A program made the translations under genes and the position numbers. Positions 39,986 to 49,726 of a stretch of DNA of 64,000 nucleotides are shown one piece after another. The stretch's first letter is position 1, and the number at the start of each line of letters is the position of its first letter. Source of the stretch: Phenylobacterium koreense (GTDB lineage: Bacteria > Pseudomonadota > Alphaproteobacteria > Caulobacterales > Caulobacteraceae); assembly GCF_040545335.1 (NCBI RefSeq), contig NZ_JBEPLU010000003.1, positions 372,001-436,000 on the forward strand, read 5' to 3'. A model generated the notes under the pieces. The model was not told where the DNA came from. It made no database searches and saw nothing but the letters and a program-made list of their open reading frames with translations.

Positions 39986-41295
39986 CGCTGCGCCAGCAGG
40001 CCTTCGACCGCAAAGGCCCGCGCATCCTCTTCCAGCCCCGCGGCGCGCAGGGCCCGCACGATCCGCGCCCGATCCCCCACCGCCGGTCCGCCCGCCCCGG
40101 CGTCGGCCGAGATCCACAGGGCCAGCATCGCCGCCTCGCCCGGCAGTCTGGCCTCCCCCGCCAGGTCAAGGGCCATGCCTCGCGCCACCGTCGCCTTGCC
40201 CGATTCCGCCCCGGCGAACTTGGCGAACTCGCCCCTGGCCTGTGGGCTCATCGGCGCCCCGAAGGCCGCCAGCACGATGGCCGCGTTCTGCATCTTCCCG
40301 CGGACCTTGGCATCGCCCACCGAGCCGCGCTCGATCAGCCGGTCCAGGGTCGGCCCGTCCGGCCGGCCGGTCGCCGCGGCGATCAACCCGTCGAGCAGGG
40401 CCAGGTCGTTCACCGGCGTCGCATCGGCCACCAGCCCGGCTCGCAGCGCCTGGGCCTGGGCGAGGTCCCCGCTCGCGACCGCCGCCATGGCGGCCTTCAG
40501 CTCGCCCGGCCCGCCTTCGATCGTCCAGCGCGCGGGGCCTGCTTCCTTGCCGGCCAGCGCCGCCGCCACGGCCGGGGCCGGCGTCGCTTCGCTGACGTCC
40601 AGCCCCAGGTTCCGCGACAGCGCATAGTCCAGCCCGTCCCGCAGCGAGGCTGCGCCCGGATCGCCCGCGCCCGCCAGCTTGGCCCCCATCAGCCGGCCGA
40701 AGACCGCATCGCGAGCCACGCTCTGCGCCAGATCGAAGGTGAGTTGCGCCTCGGCCTTGCCGGCCCTCGCCTCGCAATAGGCCCTCAGCCGCAGCCAGTA
40801 GGCCTCGTCCCGGCCCGTCGCCAGGCCATCAGCGATCGAACAGGCGCGGTCGTCCTCGCCGGCCAGCAGCGCCGCCTCGGCGCCCGCCCGCGCCAGGCCC
40901 GGCGATCTTTCCAGGTTCGAGGTCCGCGAAAGTATGGCCGAGGCGTCCTTCACCGCGCCGGCCGCGATCAGGGCGTTGATCCGCGCGCCGGCCACGTCGG
41001 GATCGCCGCCTGCGCCCTCCGGTCCGTTGGCGCCGGTGGTCAGCACCCGCCGCGCCAGGGCCTGCGCCGCCGGCGACAGGGGCTTCTCCGCCAGCATCGG
41101 CAGCACGGTCCGCAGGGTCTCCCCCGAAGCGCCCCGCCAAAGATCGCCCGAGAGCCCGGTCTCACCCGACCCGATGGAAAAGAAATCCGGCGCGGCCAGC
41201 GGCCTGACCTCGACCTCCTGGGCCCAAACAGCGCCCGCGGCCAGCGCCCCGCAAAGCGCCGCGCCCAAAGCCCAGCCGCCGAACCTCGTCCGCAT
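39982..41295 (-). CDS. Exported Ala-rich helical protein of unknown function, coupled to xerD
   Basis: A 437-residue protein with signal peptide (MRTRFGGWALGAAL...VWAQ, about 25). The rest is an alanine-rich series of helix pairs (for example LARAGAEAALLAGEDDRACSIADGLATG), resembling a TPR-like or Sel1-like solenoid without a clean repeat signature. I do not recognise a named family. The start at 41295 was chosen because it begins the signal peptide. It shares ATGA with xerD downstream and is divergent from aroK. A secreted protein coupled to a cytoplasmic recombinase is odd; the pairing may reflect only operon economy. Confidence 0.75.
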   Translation of the reverse strand: MRTRFGGWALGAALCGALAAGAVWAQEVEVRPLAAPDFFSIGSGETGLSGDLWRGASGETLRTVLPMLAEKPLSPAAQALARRVLTTGANGPEGAGGDPDVAGARINALIAAGAVKDASAILSRTSNLERSPGLARAGAEAALLAGEDDRACSIADGLATGRDEAYWLRLRAYCEARAGKAEAQLTFDLAQSVARDAVFGRLMGAKLAGAGDPGAASLRDGLDYALSRNLGLDVSEATPAPAVAAALAGKEAGPARWTIEGGPGELKAAMAAVASGDLAQAQALRAGLVADATPVNDLALLDGLIAAATGRPDGPTLDRLIERGSVGDAKVRGKMQNAAIVLAAFGAPMSPQARGEFAKFAGAESGKATVARGMALDLAGEARLPGEAAMLALWISADAGAGGPAVGDRARIVRALRAAGLEEDARAFAVEGLLAQR

Positions 41296-41359
41296 CGTCG
41301 TCGCCCCTACGCCCGAAACTTGGCGCAAAGCCTTCTGCTCGTGTAGACCTGCGCCGTTC

Positions 41360-41908
41360 ATGGACCGTTACACACCGTTGCGTGCTCGCACCATCACCCT
41401 GGTTGGACTGATGGGAGTCGGCAAATCAAGCGTAGGGCGCCGCTTGGCGCATGCGCTCGACCTGCCGTTCAAGGATGCCGACAACGAGATCGAGGCCGCC
41501 GCCGGCCGGTCCATCCCCGACATCTTCGCCGAAATGGGCGAGCCGGCCTTCCGCGAGGGCGAGCGCCGGGTGATCGCCCGCCTGCTCGACGATCCGCCCC
41601 ACGTCCTGGCCACCGGCGGCGGCGCCTTCATGAACGACGAGACCCGCGCCCTCATCAAGGAACGCTCGATCTCGGTCTGGCTGAAGGCCGACCTCGACAT
41701 CCTCGCCCGCCGCGTCGGGCGCAAGGACACCCGCCCCCTGCTCTCGGGCAAGGACCCGCTCGTAGTGCTCACCGAGCTGGCGGAGAAGCGATACCCCATC
41801 TACGCCCAGGCCGATCTGATGGTCGAAACCGGCGATACGGCGCACCATGTCGCCGTCAATCAGGTCATCAGCGCCCTGAGCGCCTATCTGCAGGAACACC
41901 AGGCATGA
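41360..41908 (+). CDS. aroK: Shikimate kinase
   Basis: A 182-residue kinase. The P-loop GLMGVGKS is at 16-23, followed by VGRRLA, the shikimate-binding DxD region [18 protein letters not shown] and TGGGAF, and the lid Arg in DTRPLL. It phosphorylates shikimate at the 3-hydroxyl in the aromatic amino-acid pathway. The stop overlaps the aroB start by 4 bp. Only 64 bp separate it from the divergent xerD-linked gene, so its promoter is compact. Confidence 0.96.
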   Translation: MDRYTPLRARTITLVGLMGVGKSSVGRRLAHALDLPFKDADNEIEAAAGRSIPDIFAEMGEPAFREGERRVIARLLDDPPHVLATGGGAFMNDETRALIKERSISVWLKADLDILARRVGRKDTRPLLSGKDPLVVLTELAEKRYPIYAQADLMVETGDTAHHVAVNQVISALSAYLQEHQA

Positions 41909-43014
41909 GCCGCACCGTTCGCGTCGGGCTGGACGATCGGGCCTATGACGTCGTGGTCGGCCAGGGCCTGCTCGAGAACGCCGGCAAGCTGATCGCCCCA
42001 TTCGCAAAGCGCGGCCGCGTGGCCATCGTCAGCGACGAGACCGTCTGGTCGCTGCATGGCCAGGCGCTGATGACCGCCCTGCGCGCCGCCGACATCGCCG
42101 CCCAGCCGATCGTCGTGCCTCCCGGCGAGCCGACCAAGAGCTGGGAGGGCCTTTCCCACGTCTGTTCGCGGCTGCTGCAGCTCGAGCTCGACCGCGGCGA
42201 CCTGATCGTCGCCTTCGGCGGCGGCGTGGTCGGCGACCTCGCCGGCTTCGCGGCCGCGATCTACAAGCGCGGCATCGACTTCATCCAGATCCCCACCACC
42301 CTGCTGGCTCAGGTGGATTCCTCGGTCGGCGGCAAGACCGCCATCGACACTCCCCAGGGCAAGAACCTGATCGGCGCCTTCCACCAGCCGCGCCTGGTCC
42401 TGGCCGATCTCGACGTGCTTTCGACCCTCTCCGACCGCGAGATGCGCGCCGGCTACGCCGAGGTCATCAAGTACGGCCTGCTCGGCGACTTCGCCTTCTT
42501 CGAGTGGCTGGAGGCCAACGGCGCCAAGGTGCTGGCCCGCGATCCGGACGCCCTGGCCTACGCCGTCGCCCGCTCGGTGGAGATGAAGGCCGAGATCGTC
42601 GCCGAGGACGAGAAGGAAGCCGGCCGCCGCGCCCTGCTCAATCTCGGCCACACCTTCGGCCACGCCCTGGAAGCCGAGACCGGCTACGGCGAGGCCCTGC
42701 TGCACGGCGAGGCGGTGGCGGCCGGCTCGGCCCTGGCCTTCCGCTTCTCCGCCGCCCAGGGCCTCTGCCCCAGCCAGGACGCCGAGCGCGCCGTGGCCGC
42801 AATCGCCGCCTCCGGCCTGCCCACCCGCCTGCAGGAGGTCGGCGCCGGCGCGTTCCAGGCCGCGCCCCTCGTCCGTCATATGGGCCAGGACAAGAAGGCC
42901 GAGGGCGGCAGGCTCACCTTCATCCTCGCCCGCAAGCTTGGTGAAGCCTTCGTAGCCAAGGACGTGGACGCCGGCGCCATCGAGGCCTTCCTTTTGAGCG
43001 AAGGCGCCGCCTGA
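41905..43014 (+). CDS. aroB: 3-dehydroquinate synthase
   Basis: A 369-residue NAD- and metal-dependent enzyme that converts DAHP to 3-dehydroquinate, the second shikimate step. Key regions are [14 protein letters not shown], the [20 protein letters not shown] nucleotide and substrate loop, the zinc-binding [11 protein letters not shown], and the LLHGEAVA region with further metal ligands. Full length. It is translationally coupled to aroK, giving a compact aroKB operon. Confidence 0.97.
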   Translation: MSRTVRVGLDDRAYDVVVGQGLLENAGKLIAPFAKRGRVAIVSDETVWSLHGQALMTALRAADIAAQPIVVPPGEPTKSWEGLSHVCSRLLQLELDRGDLIVAFGGGVVGDLAGFAAAIYKRGIDFIQIPTTLLAQVDSSVGGKTAIDTPQGKNLIGAFHQPRLVLADLDVLSTLSDREMRAGYAEVIKYGLLGDFAFFEWLEANGAKVLARDPDALAYAVARSVEMKAEIVAEDEKEAGRRALLNLGHTFGHALEAETGYGEALLHGEAVAAGSALAFRFSAAQGLCPSQDAERAVAAIAASGLPTRLQEVGAGAFQAAPLVRHMGQDKKAEGGRLTFILARKLGEAFVAKDVDAGAIEAFLLSEGAA

Positions 43015-43156
43015 GCGCCGCAATTGCGGCCGAGTGTCGGAAACCAGACAGACGACCCCGCCTGGCCGAGGTTGATGTTCGCTGGCGGCTCTCGCCTCTC
43101 AGGCGAACCTGAACTATGATCCCCAAGGGTCCCCCACTGTAGTCGGAGTCTTCCAA

Positions 43157-43543
43157 GTGACCGGACTGAGTGATCTTTCTGGCCTCCGCGTGCTTGTCGT
43201 CGAGGACGAGATGATGGTCTCGATGCTGATCGAAGACATGCTCGAAGACCTCGGCTGCAAGGTCGTCGGCCCCGCCTCGCGGCTGGAGGAAGCGATCGAA
43301 CTGGCCAACAGCGCCGAACTCGACTGCGCCGTGCTCGACGTGAACCTGGGCGGCCAGCCGATCTTCCCCCTCGCCGACCTGCTCCGCGCCAAGGGCGCTC
43401 CCTTCGCCTTCGCCACCGGCTATGGCGACGCCGGCCTGCGCGACGCCGACAAGGGCTCCCCGGTCCTCCAGAAGCCCTTCCGCGAAGGCGACCTCGCCCG
43501 CATCCTCGCCGAACTCCGCGCCAAGGCCAGCCCGGCGCCCTGA
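43157..43543 (+). CDS. Stand-alone response-regulator receiver protein
   Basis: A 128-residue single REC domain. The acidic pair lies in VVEDE (around Asp17), the phospho-acceptor is Asp61 in AVLDVN, and the conserved Lys106 lies in LQKPF. No output domain follows, so it works by binding partners, as CheY-like or DivK-like proteins do. No kinase gene is adjacent. The start is GTG at 43157, the only codon that keeps the first beta strand; no in-frame ATG precedes the domain. Partner unknown. Confidence 0.92.
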   Translation: MTGLSDLSGLRVLVVEDEMMVSMLIEDMLEDLGCKVVGPASRLEEAIELANSAELDCAVLDVNLGGQPIFPLADLLRAKGAPFAFATGYGDAGLRDADKGSPVLQKPFREGDLARILAELRAKASPAP

Positions 43544-43577
43544 CCTTTCCTTGCCCAGATGGCGAGGGGACCGCGCT

Positions 43578-45842
43578 CTAGCGCCCTGCCGCCACCAGCC
43601 CCTCCAGCACCCTGGCCGGGGTCATCGGATAGTCCCGCAGGCGCACGCCGCTGGCGTTGTAGATGGCGTTGGCGATGGCCGCCCCGGCGCCGGAGATGCC
43701 CAGCTCGCCGACCCCCTTGATGCCCATCGGGTTGGCCTTGTCGTCGGCCTCGTCGAGGAACACCGAATCCAGCTCGACGATGTCGGCGTGGACCGGGACC
43801 AGATAGCTCGCCATGTCCTGGCTCATCAGCGAACCGAAGCGCGGATCGACCAGGTTGGACTCGGTCAGCGCCGTGCCCACGCCCCAGATCATCCCGCCGG
43901 TGATCTGGCTCTTGGCGGTCTTGGCGTTGAGGATCCGCCCGGCTGCGAACACCCCGAACATCCGGCGCAAGCGCACCTCGCCGGTCACCGTGTCCACCCC
44001 GACCTCGGCGAAGTGGGCGCCATAGGTGTGCTGCGAATAGTCCCGCGCGTCGGCGGCGGGCGTGATCGCGCCCTCCACATAGACGCCCTCCGGCTGGGCG
44101 CGAGCCACCAGGGCCGCCAGGGTCTCGCTGCGATTCTCGATGGCGATGTTGCCGTTCTCGAAGGTGACCAGCTCGGCCGGCCCGCCATAGAGCGGCGAGC
44201 CGGGATCGCCCACCGCCAGCTCGGTCAGCGCCTTGCGCAGGTTCATGGCCGCCTCGAACGCCGCCGAGCCGGCCGTCGCCGCCCCGAACTGGCCGCCGGA
44301 GCCGGGCGCCGGCGGGAAGTCGGAATCGCCGATCTCCACCCGCACCTGTTCCAGCGGCGCGCCCATGGTCTCGGCCGCGATCTGGGCCAGGATCGTGTAG
44401 GTCCCGGTGCCGATGTCGGTCATCCCCTGGCGCAGGGTGACGGTCCCGTCTGCGTCGATCCGGATCCCCGCCTTGGCCGGCAGCAGGAAGTTGCCGCGGA
44501 TCGCTGCGGCCATGCCCATCCCGACCATCCAGCGCCCGTCGCGGGTCTGGCCCGGCTTCGGATTGCGCCGCTCCCAGCCGAAGCGCTGCGCGCCCTCGGT
44601 CATGCAGCGCACCAGTTGCCGGGTCGAGAACGGCTTGCCGCTCTCCGGATCGACCTTGGGTTCGTTGCGGATGCGCAGCTCGATCGGATCGAGCCCCAGC
44701 TTCTCGGCCAGCTCGTCCATGGCGCACTCCAGGCTGAGCATGCCCGAGGCCTCGCCCGGCGCCCTCATCGGGCCGGCGTGCGGCAGGTCCATCCGCACCA
44801 GCCGGTGGCCGGTCAGGCGATTGGGCGCCGCATAGAGGCTGCGCGAGAAATTGGCCGCGTGCTCGGTGAAGGTCGCCTCGCGCGCGCAGTGCGTCACCGC
44901 CTCCACCGCCATGGCGGTCAGCCGCCCGTCGGGCTCGGCGCCCAGCCGCACCCGCATGCTCACCGCCGGCCGGTGGATGGTGCCGTGGAACATCTGCTGG
45001 CGCGTATAGGTGACCCTCACCGGCCGCCCAAGCGCCCGGGCCGCCAGAGCCGACAGCGTCAGGTCGTCATAGGACTGGCCCTTCCCGCCGAACCCGCCGC
45101 CGATGTAGCGGGTCAGCAGGTGGACATGATCGGACGGGATCATCAGCGTTTCGGCCAGGGCATGCTGCCCGCCCTTCACCATCTGGATCGAGGTGTGGAC
45201 CGTGACCTTGTCGCCCTCCCACCAGGCGAGCGTCGCGCAGGGCTCCATCTGCACGTGGTTCTGCAGCGGACTGAAATAGGTCTCGTCCACGCTGACCGGC
45301 GCCTTGGCCATGGCGGTCGGCACGTCGCCGATATGCACGTCCTCTTCGCCCGGCGGCGGCTGGGCCAGGTCGAAGCTGGCGGCGAAGTCCACCACCGCCG
45401 GCTCGGACTCGTAGCTCACCTCGACCAGTTCGGCTGCGGCCCGCGCCGCCTCGAAGGTCTCGGCGACCACGAAGGCGATGGTCTGCCCGAAATACTCCAC
45501 CCGCTCGCTCGCCAGGGCCGGGTTCGAGGCCCGCTGATGGCGCGGGTTTTCCTTGTGCCCGCGCGGCGCCTGGGCCGGGACGTTCCGGTAGGTCCAGGCC
45601 AGCAGCACGCCGGGCGTCGCCTCCGCCTTGGCCGTATCGATGCGCGCGATCCGCCCGTGCGGGATCGAGGCCGTCACCAGCACCCCGATGGCCGCCTTCG
45701 ACGGCGCCGGCGTGTCATAGGCGTAGGGCGCGGTCCCGGTGACCTTCAGCGCCCCTTCGTAGCGGGCGACGCCCTTGCCGATCAGCCCGCCCCGGTTCTC
45801 GGTGACCGGATTGGGGGCGGCCCAGTCGTGAACCGAACTCAT
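43578..45842 (-). CDS. Molybdenum-binding subunit of an aldehyde oxidoreductase (PaoC/XdhB-like)
   Basis: A 754-residue large subunit of the xanthine-oxidase family. [20 protein letters not shown] near the C-terminus carries the catalytic Glu next to the molybdenum. GGGFGGKG and the QMEPCA region lie in the cofactor-binding part. It oxidises aldehydes or N-heterocycles using water. Together with the two genes upstream (4-bp overlaps at each junction) it forms a complete three-subunit enzyme like E. coli PaoABC. No PaoD/XdhC maturation gene is in the operon. Start 45842. Confidence 0.93.
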   Translation of the reverse strand: MSSVHDWAAPNPVTENRGGLIGKGVARYEGALKVTGTAPYAYDTPAPSKAAIGVLVTASIPHGRIARIDTAKAEATPGVLLAWTYRNVPAQAPRGHKENPRHQRASNPALASERVEYFGQTIAFVVAETFEAARAAAELVEVSYESEPAVVDFAASFDLAQPPPGEEDVHIGDVPTAMAKAPVSVDETYFSPLQNHVQMEPCATLAWWEGDKVTVHTSIQMVKGGQHALAETLMIPSDHVHLLTRYIGGGFGGKGQSYDDLTLSALAARALGRPVRVTYTRQQMFHGTIHRPAVSMRVRLGAEPDGRLTAMAVEAVTHCAREATFTEHAANFSRSLYAAPNRLTGHRLVRMDLPHAGPMRAPGEASGMLSLECAMDELAEKLGLDPIELRIRNEPKVDPESGKPFSTRQLVRCMTEGAQRFGWERRNPKPGQTRDGRWMVGMGMAAAIRGNFLLPAKAGIRIDADGTVTLRQGMTDIGTGTYTILAQIAAETMGAPLEQVRVEIGDSDFPPAPGSGGQFGAATAGSAAFEAAMNLRKALTELAVGDPGSPLYGGPAELVTFENGNIAIENRSETLAALVARAQPEGVYVEGAITPAADARDYSQHTYGAHFAEVGVDTVTGEVRLRRMFGVFAAGRILNAKTAKSQITGGMIWGVGTALTESNLVDPRFGSLMSQDMASYLVPVHADIVELDSVFLDEADDKANPMGIKGVGELGISGAGAAIANAIYNASGVRLRDYPMTPARVLEGLVAAGR

Positions 45843-46792
45843 GCCGTCCTCCCGTCGCGGGCGTCCTCGACCGCCGCGGCCGCCAGGCGGCCGATCAGCG
45901 TCACGCGGAACGCCGTCCGCTCGTTCTTCTGCGCCCCGTCCAGTTCGGCCTGCACGGCGTCGGCCGGGCTCGCCCCGCCTGCCAGGGCCGCCTCCATCGC
46001 CTCGGCGCGCCAGGGCTTGGCAGCCACCGCGCCCAGAGCCACCTGGCCGCCGGCCACCGCCACCATGGCCAGGCCGTGGGCGTAGGACGCCCGGTCCCGC
46101 ACCTTGCGATAGCTCTGCGCGCCTTCCGGCGGCGGCGGCACCACCACCGCGGTGATCAGTTCGCCGGCCGCCAGGTCGGTCTCGACATGCGGCGTGTCGC
46201 CCGGCAGGCGGTGCAGGTCGCGGACCTTGATCGTCCGGCCCTGCCCTTGCGGCGTCAGGGTCTCGACGCTGGCGTCCAGCGCGGTCAGCGCCACGGCCAT
46301 GTCCGAGGTGTGGGTGGCGATGCAGGCCTCGCTGGCCCCGAAGATCGCCCCATAGTGATGCGGCCCGCCCAGTGCGCTGCAGCCCGATCCCGGCTGGCGC
46401 TTATTGCAGGGCTTGGTGGTGTCGTAGAAATAGTCGCAGCGGGTCCGTTGCAGCAGGTTCCCCGCCGTCGTCGCCTTGTTGCGAAGCTGGCCCGAGGCCC
46501 CCGACAGGATCGCCCGGGTCAGCACCGGATAGCGCTCGCGCACCTTCGGATGGGTCGCCAGCTTGCTGTTCGTCATCGCCCCGCCGATGCGAAGCCCCCC
46601 CTCGGCCGTCTCCTCGATGCCCGCGAAAGGCAGGCGGCCGACGTCCACCAGATGGATCGGCCGCTCGATCTCCAGCTTCATGAGGTCGAGAAGGTTCGTC
46701 CCGCCGGCCAGGAACTTCGCCCCGGGGTTCTCGGCCACCGCCTTCACCGCCGACAGGGCGTCGCTGGCGCGCTCGTAGGTGAAGGGCTTCAT
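45839..46792 (-). CDS. FAD-binding subunit of the aldehyde oxidoreductase (PaoB-like)
   Basis: A 317-residue subunit. The FAD motif [17 protein letters not shown] and the second binding region [23 protein letters not shown] are visible. The segment [20 protein letters not shown] carries cysteines as in PaoB, where they hold an additional [4Fe-4S] cluster. It passes electrons from the molybdenum subunit to its acceptor. The start at 46792 overlaps the upstream Fe-S subunit stop by 4 bp; a longer reading is a frame artefact. Confidence 0.93.
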   Translation of the reverse strand: MKPFTYERASDALSAVKAVAENPGAKFLAGGTNLLDLMKLEIERPIHLVDVGRLPFAGIEETAEGGLRIGGAMTNSKLATHPKVRERYPVLTRAILSGASGQLRNKATTAGNLLQRTRCDYFYDTTKPCNKRQPGSGCSALGGPHHYGAIFGASEACIATHTSDMAVALTALDASVETLTPQGQGRTIKVRDLHRLPGDTPHVETDLAAGELITAVVVPPPPEGAQSYRKVRDRASYAHGLAMVAVAGGQVALGAVAAKPWRAEAMEAALAGGASPADAVQAELDGAQKNERTAFRVTLIGRLAAAAVEDARDGRTA

Positions 46793-47295
46793 GCCACCTC
46801 TCCGGCCAGGTCGCGGATCGCCGCCAAGATCTGCGGATAGGCCGAGCAGCGACAGATGTTGCCGCTCATCCGCTCGCGGATTTCCGCGTCGGTCAGGGCC
46901 ACCTGCGCCGCCAGGTCCGCGGTCTCCTTGCTGGGCCAGCCGTCGGCGGCCTCCTGCAGCATCCCCACCGTCGAGCAGATCTGCCCCGGCGTGCAGTAGC
47001 CGCACTGGAAGGCGTCGTGTTCCAGGAACGCCTGCTGCACCGGATGCAGCTCGTCGGGCGTTCCCAGGCCCTCGATCGTCGTCACCTGGTCGCCGTCGTG
47101 CATGGCCAGGATCGAGAGACAGGAATTCACCCGCACCCCGTTCACCAGCACCGTGCAGGCTCCGCATTGGCCATGGTCGCAGCCCTTCTTGGAGCCGGTC
47201 AGGCCGAGGTGCTCGCGCAGAGCGTCCAGCAGGGTGGTGCGGGTGTCGACGTCAAGCGTCCGCACCTGCCCGTTGACAGTGATCGTCGTCTTCAA
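46789..47295 (-). CDS. [2Fe-2S] subunit of the aldehyde oxidoreductase (PaoA-like)
   Basis: A 168-residue subunit with both [2Fe-2S] sites: Cys39, Cys44, Cys47 and Cys59 (plant-ferredoxin type), and Cys98, Cys101, Cys148 and Cys150 (CGYC and CRC, helical domain). E. coli PaoA has a Tat signal peptide that exports the complex. Here the protein starts [10 protein letters not shown] with no signal, so the complex should stay in the cytoplasm. First gene of the operon. Confidence 0.94.
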   Translation of the reverse strand: MKTTITVNGQVRTLDVDTRTTLLDALREHLGLTGSKKGCDHGQCGACTVLVNGVRVNSCLSILAMHDGDQVTTIEGLGTPDELHPVQQAFLEHDAFQCGYCTPGQICSTVGMLQEAADGWPSKETADLAAQVALTDAEIRERMSGNICRCSAYPQILAAIRDLAGEVA

Positions 47296-47373
47296 GCGTC
47301 ACCTCCCGGATGTGAGCACTCACACGCTTTACGCTCGGACCGGCAGGCGACGCAAACCGCCCGACCTGTCTTT

Positions 47374-47649
47374 TTAGTCGGCCTCGCCGGGCGCCAGCGC
47401 CTTCACCGTCAGGGCGTGCACCGGCCCGGCGAGTTCATCGGCCAGCGCCTTGTAAACCAGCCGCTGTCGCACCACTTTCGGGGACCCGGCGAAGGCCGCC
47501 GACTCGATCAGCACGTTGAAATGGCTTTCGCCGCCCGGTCTTGATCCCGCATGACCGGCGTGCCGGTCGGAGTCGTCGACGACCTCCAGTCGGGTGGGCG
47601 AAAACGCCTCAGTGAGCTTGTGGTGGATAGCCTCGAATATGGCGCCCAT
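47374..47649 (-). CDS. bolA: BolA-family protein
   Basis: A 91-residue BolA with IHHKLTEAF at the start, LEVVDDSDRHAGHAG, ESHFNVLI and RQRLVYKAL. The conserved His residues let BolA proteins bind Fe-S clusters with monothiol glutaredoxins. ATG at 47649 is chosen over an in-frame TTG 15 bp upstream. It is divergent from a J-domain gene with 52 bp between; the bolA / J-protein / cobS neighbourhood is familiar from alphaproteobacteria. Confidence 0.92.
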   Translation of the reverse strand: MGAIFEAIHHKLTEAFSPTRLEVVDDSDRHAGHAGSRPGGESHFNVLIESAAFAGSPKVVRQRLVYKALADELAGPVHALTVKALAPGEAD

Positions 47650-47701
47650 CGGACTGATGTTCAATTCTTGAAAGGGACTAAGGGAGCCTCATACTCGGCC
47701 C

Positions 47702-48358
47702 ATGCCCGGCGCGTTTCAATACAAGCCTAAGTTCGTCGATATCCGCGTGCGCCCGCCCTCCAAGGACGAGGCCAAGCAGGACGACGACGTCTATGCGCTG
47801 AAGCCCGGCGAGCGGGCTTGCGACCATCCGGGCTGCCGGACGGCGGCGACCGCGCGCGCGCCCAAGTCCCGCGACATGCTCAACGAGCACTACTGGTTCT
47901 GCCAGCCTCACGCGGCGGAATACAACAAGCAGTGGGACTTTTTCGCCGGCATGAGCGAGGGCGAGATTCGCAGGCGCCAGGCCGAGAGCGCCGTCGGCGA
48001 CCGGCCCACCTGGCAGTTCAAGGCCAGCAAGTTCTCCCGCGAGTCCGCCGCCGCGGCCCACAACTTCGGCACGGGCGGCCCGGGCTTTTCCGATCCCTTC
48101 AGCCTCTTCGGCGCCGGCGCCAAGCCCGCGCCCCGCCCCGAAGCGGCCAACGCCCGGCGCCTGGGCAAGCTCGAGCGCAACGCCCTGGCCGACCTCGACC
48201 TGGACGAAGACGCCGAAGGCCCCGCCATCCGCGCCCGCTACATCGAGCTGGTCAAGCGCACCCACCCGGACTCCAACGGCGGCGACCGCTCCGCCGAACA
48301 CAAGCTCCAGCGCGTCATCAAGGCCTACCAGACCCTAAAGAAAGCCAAGCTGGCCTAG
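47702..48358 (+). CDS. J-domain protein with a Cys-containing N-terminal region
   Basis: A 218-residue protein. The J domain is C-terminal, unlike DnaJ. Its HPD motif is at 188-190 in RTHPDSNGGDRS, with the final helix VIKAYQTLKKA. The N-terminal half has CDHPGC (about 40-45) and further Cys/His (FCQPH) that may bind zinc. It should stimulate DnaK ATPase and bring a specific client. It is divergent from bolA and upstream of the CobS region, which suggests a link with metal-cofactor assembly (inference). Confidence 0.9.
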   Translation: MPGAFQYKPKFVDIRVRPPSKDEAKQDDDVYALKPGERACDHPGCRTAATARAPKSRDMLNEHYWFCQPHAAEYNKQWDFFAGMSEGEIRRRQAESAVGDRPTWQFKASKFSRESAAAAHNFGTGGPGFSDPFSLFGAGAKPAPRPEAANARRLGKLERNALADLDLDEDAEGPAIRARYIELVKRTHPDSNGGDRSAEHKLQRVIKAYQTLKKAKLA

Positions 48359-48395
48359 CTTTTACTCCTCTCGGGGAAGGCCCCGCGCCGAAGCC

Positions 48396-48458
48396 CCCAC
48401 TGGGAGAGATGGCTCGCCTAAGGCGAGACGGAGGAGGCCGCCGCCAGGCGGTCCCGCC
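48396..48458. repeat. Gene-end palindromic repeat, copy 7
   Basis: CCCACTGGGAGAGATGGCTCGCC, then GGCGAGACGGAGGAGG and CCGCCGCCAGGCGG. It lies after the J-protein gene and before the tandem oxidoreductase gene; a degenerate extra arm starts near 48364. Confidence 0.7.
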
Positions 48459-48521
48459 TCACCACCGCGCTCCCCGGAACTGCGCCATACCCCCGGCGTT
48501 GCCTCCGCGAGGAGGAGCCCC

Positions 48522-49598
48522 ATGCGCGTCCCCGAACCCCGCAAGGGAAGCCCCAGCCCGGAACTCACCGAGCGCGAGTTCCGCCGCCGCTATCTCTCGG
48601 CCTTTGCCGATCCAGCCTTCTCACCGCTGCACGCCGAGCTCGACAGGATCGCCTCGGCCGCCTGGGACGCCTATTCGAAGGGCCGCAAGGCGCCCCGCAC
48701 CTTGAGGGCCGGCCGCGGCTACGCCGATCCCGACTACGAGCTCTCCATCGACTGGATCGAGTCCCGGCAGGCCGTCGAGGAGGCCCAGGCCCGTCACGAC
48801 GATAAGGCCGGTCCCTGCCGCGTCCTGCTGATCAGCGCCTCTGCCCGCAGCGAGCACACCTGCCCTGGCGAGGTCTCCAAGTCCTACCGCCTGGCCCAGA
48901 TCGCCCACGGGGAACTGGCCATCGAGGGCGTCGAAGTGAACCTCTTGGACCTCAGCCGCCTGACCTCGGAGTACGGGCGCGAAATCCACCCCTGCAAGGC
49001 CTGCTTCTCCACCGCCCCGGCCCTCTGCCATTGGCCGTGTTCCTGCTACCCCAACTACGCCCTGGGCCAGGTCCATGACTGGATGGCCGAGATCTATCCC
49101 ATGTGGGTGGAGGCGCACGGCGTGATGATCGTCACCCCGGTCAACTGGTACCAGGCGACCTCGCCCCTGAAGCTGATGATGGACCGCATGGTCTGCGCCG
49201 ACGGCGGCAATCCCGACCCCACCCTCACCCACGGCAAGGACGCCAGGAAGGCCAAGGAGGAGGAACTCAAGGGCTGGCCCTACCCCAAGCACCTCGAGGG
49301 CCGGGTCTTCTCGGTCGTCGTCCACGGCGACGTCGAGGGCGCCGAGAACGTCCGCCGCAGCGTCTCGGACTGGCTGCGCTTCATGGACCTGGCGCCGGCC
49401 GGAGTGAACGCCGAACTCGACCGCTACATCGGCTACTGGGAGCCCTACGCCACCAGCCACGAGGCGCTCGACGCCGACCATGCCATCCAGGAAGAAGTCC
49501 GCAACGCGGCCCGCACCCTGGTCGAAGCCTCCAAGGCGGTCCACCAGGGCAAGATGCTGATGGCCGGCCGCAACCTGAAGCCGCCACGCCAGAAGTAA
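48522..49598 (+). CDS. Flavodoxin-fold NAD(P)H-dependent oxidoreductase with N-terminal extension
   Basis: A 358-residue protein. From about residue 98, CRVLLISASARSEHTCPGEVSK begins a flavodoxin-like FMN-reductase domain, with VTPVNWYQATSPLKLMMDRM binding the flavin. About 95 residues precede it (TEREFRRRYLSAFADPAF...), longer than usual for NADPH-dependent FMN reductases. Five cysteines cluster in the HPCKACFSTAPALCHWPCSC segment, which might hold a metal. Substrate unknown. RBS GGAGGAG. It converges on cobS. Confidence 0.85.
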   Translation: MRVPEPRKGSPSPELTEREFRRRYLSAFADPAFSPLHAELDRIASAAWDAYSKGRKAPRTLRAGRGYADPDYELSIDWIESRQAVEEAQARHDDKAGPCRVLLISASARSEHTCPGEVSKSYRLAQIAHGELAIEGVEVNLLDLSRLTSEYGREIHPCKACFSTAPALCHWPCSCYPNYALGQVHDWMAEIYPMWVEAHGVMIVTPVNWYQATSPLKLMMDRMVCADGGNPDPTLTHGKDARKAKEEELKGWPYPKHLEGRVFSVVVHGDVEGAENVRRSVSDWLRFMDLAPAGVNAELDRYIGYWEPYATSHEALDADHAIQEEVRNAARTLVEASKAVHQGKMLMAGRNLKPPRQK

Positions 49599-49610
49599 TC
49601 CATGAGACTC

Positions 49611-49723
49611 AGATTCTCCCCGCTGGGGGAGGTGGCTCGCCAAAGGCGAGACGGAGGGGGCCGCCGCAGGCGGTCTCACCCATCCGCAGCAGCCTCAGCT
49701 CCCCCAGCGCGGGAGCATCTACA
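49611..49723. repeat. Gene-end palindromic repeat, copy 8 (inverted double copy)
   Basis: The best-preserved example: TCTCCCCGCTGGGGGAGGTGGC, CTCGCC..GGCGAGACGGAGGGGG and the CCGCC..GGCGG hairpin. An inverted second end, AGCTCCCCCAGCGCGGGAGCATC, follows. It separates two convergent genes. Confidence 0.75.
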
Positions 49724-49726
49724 TCC

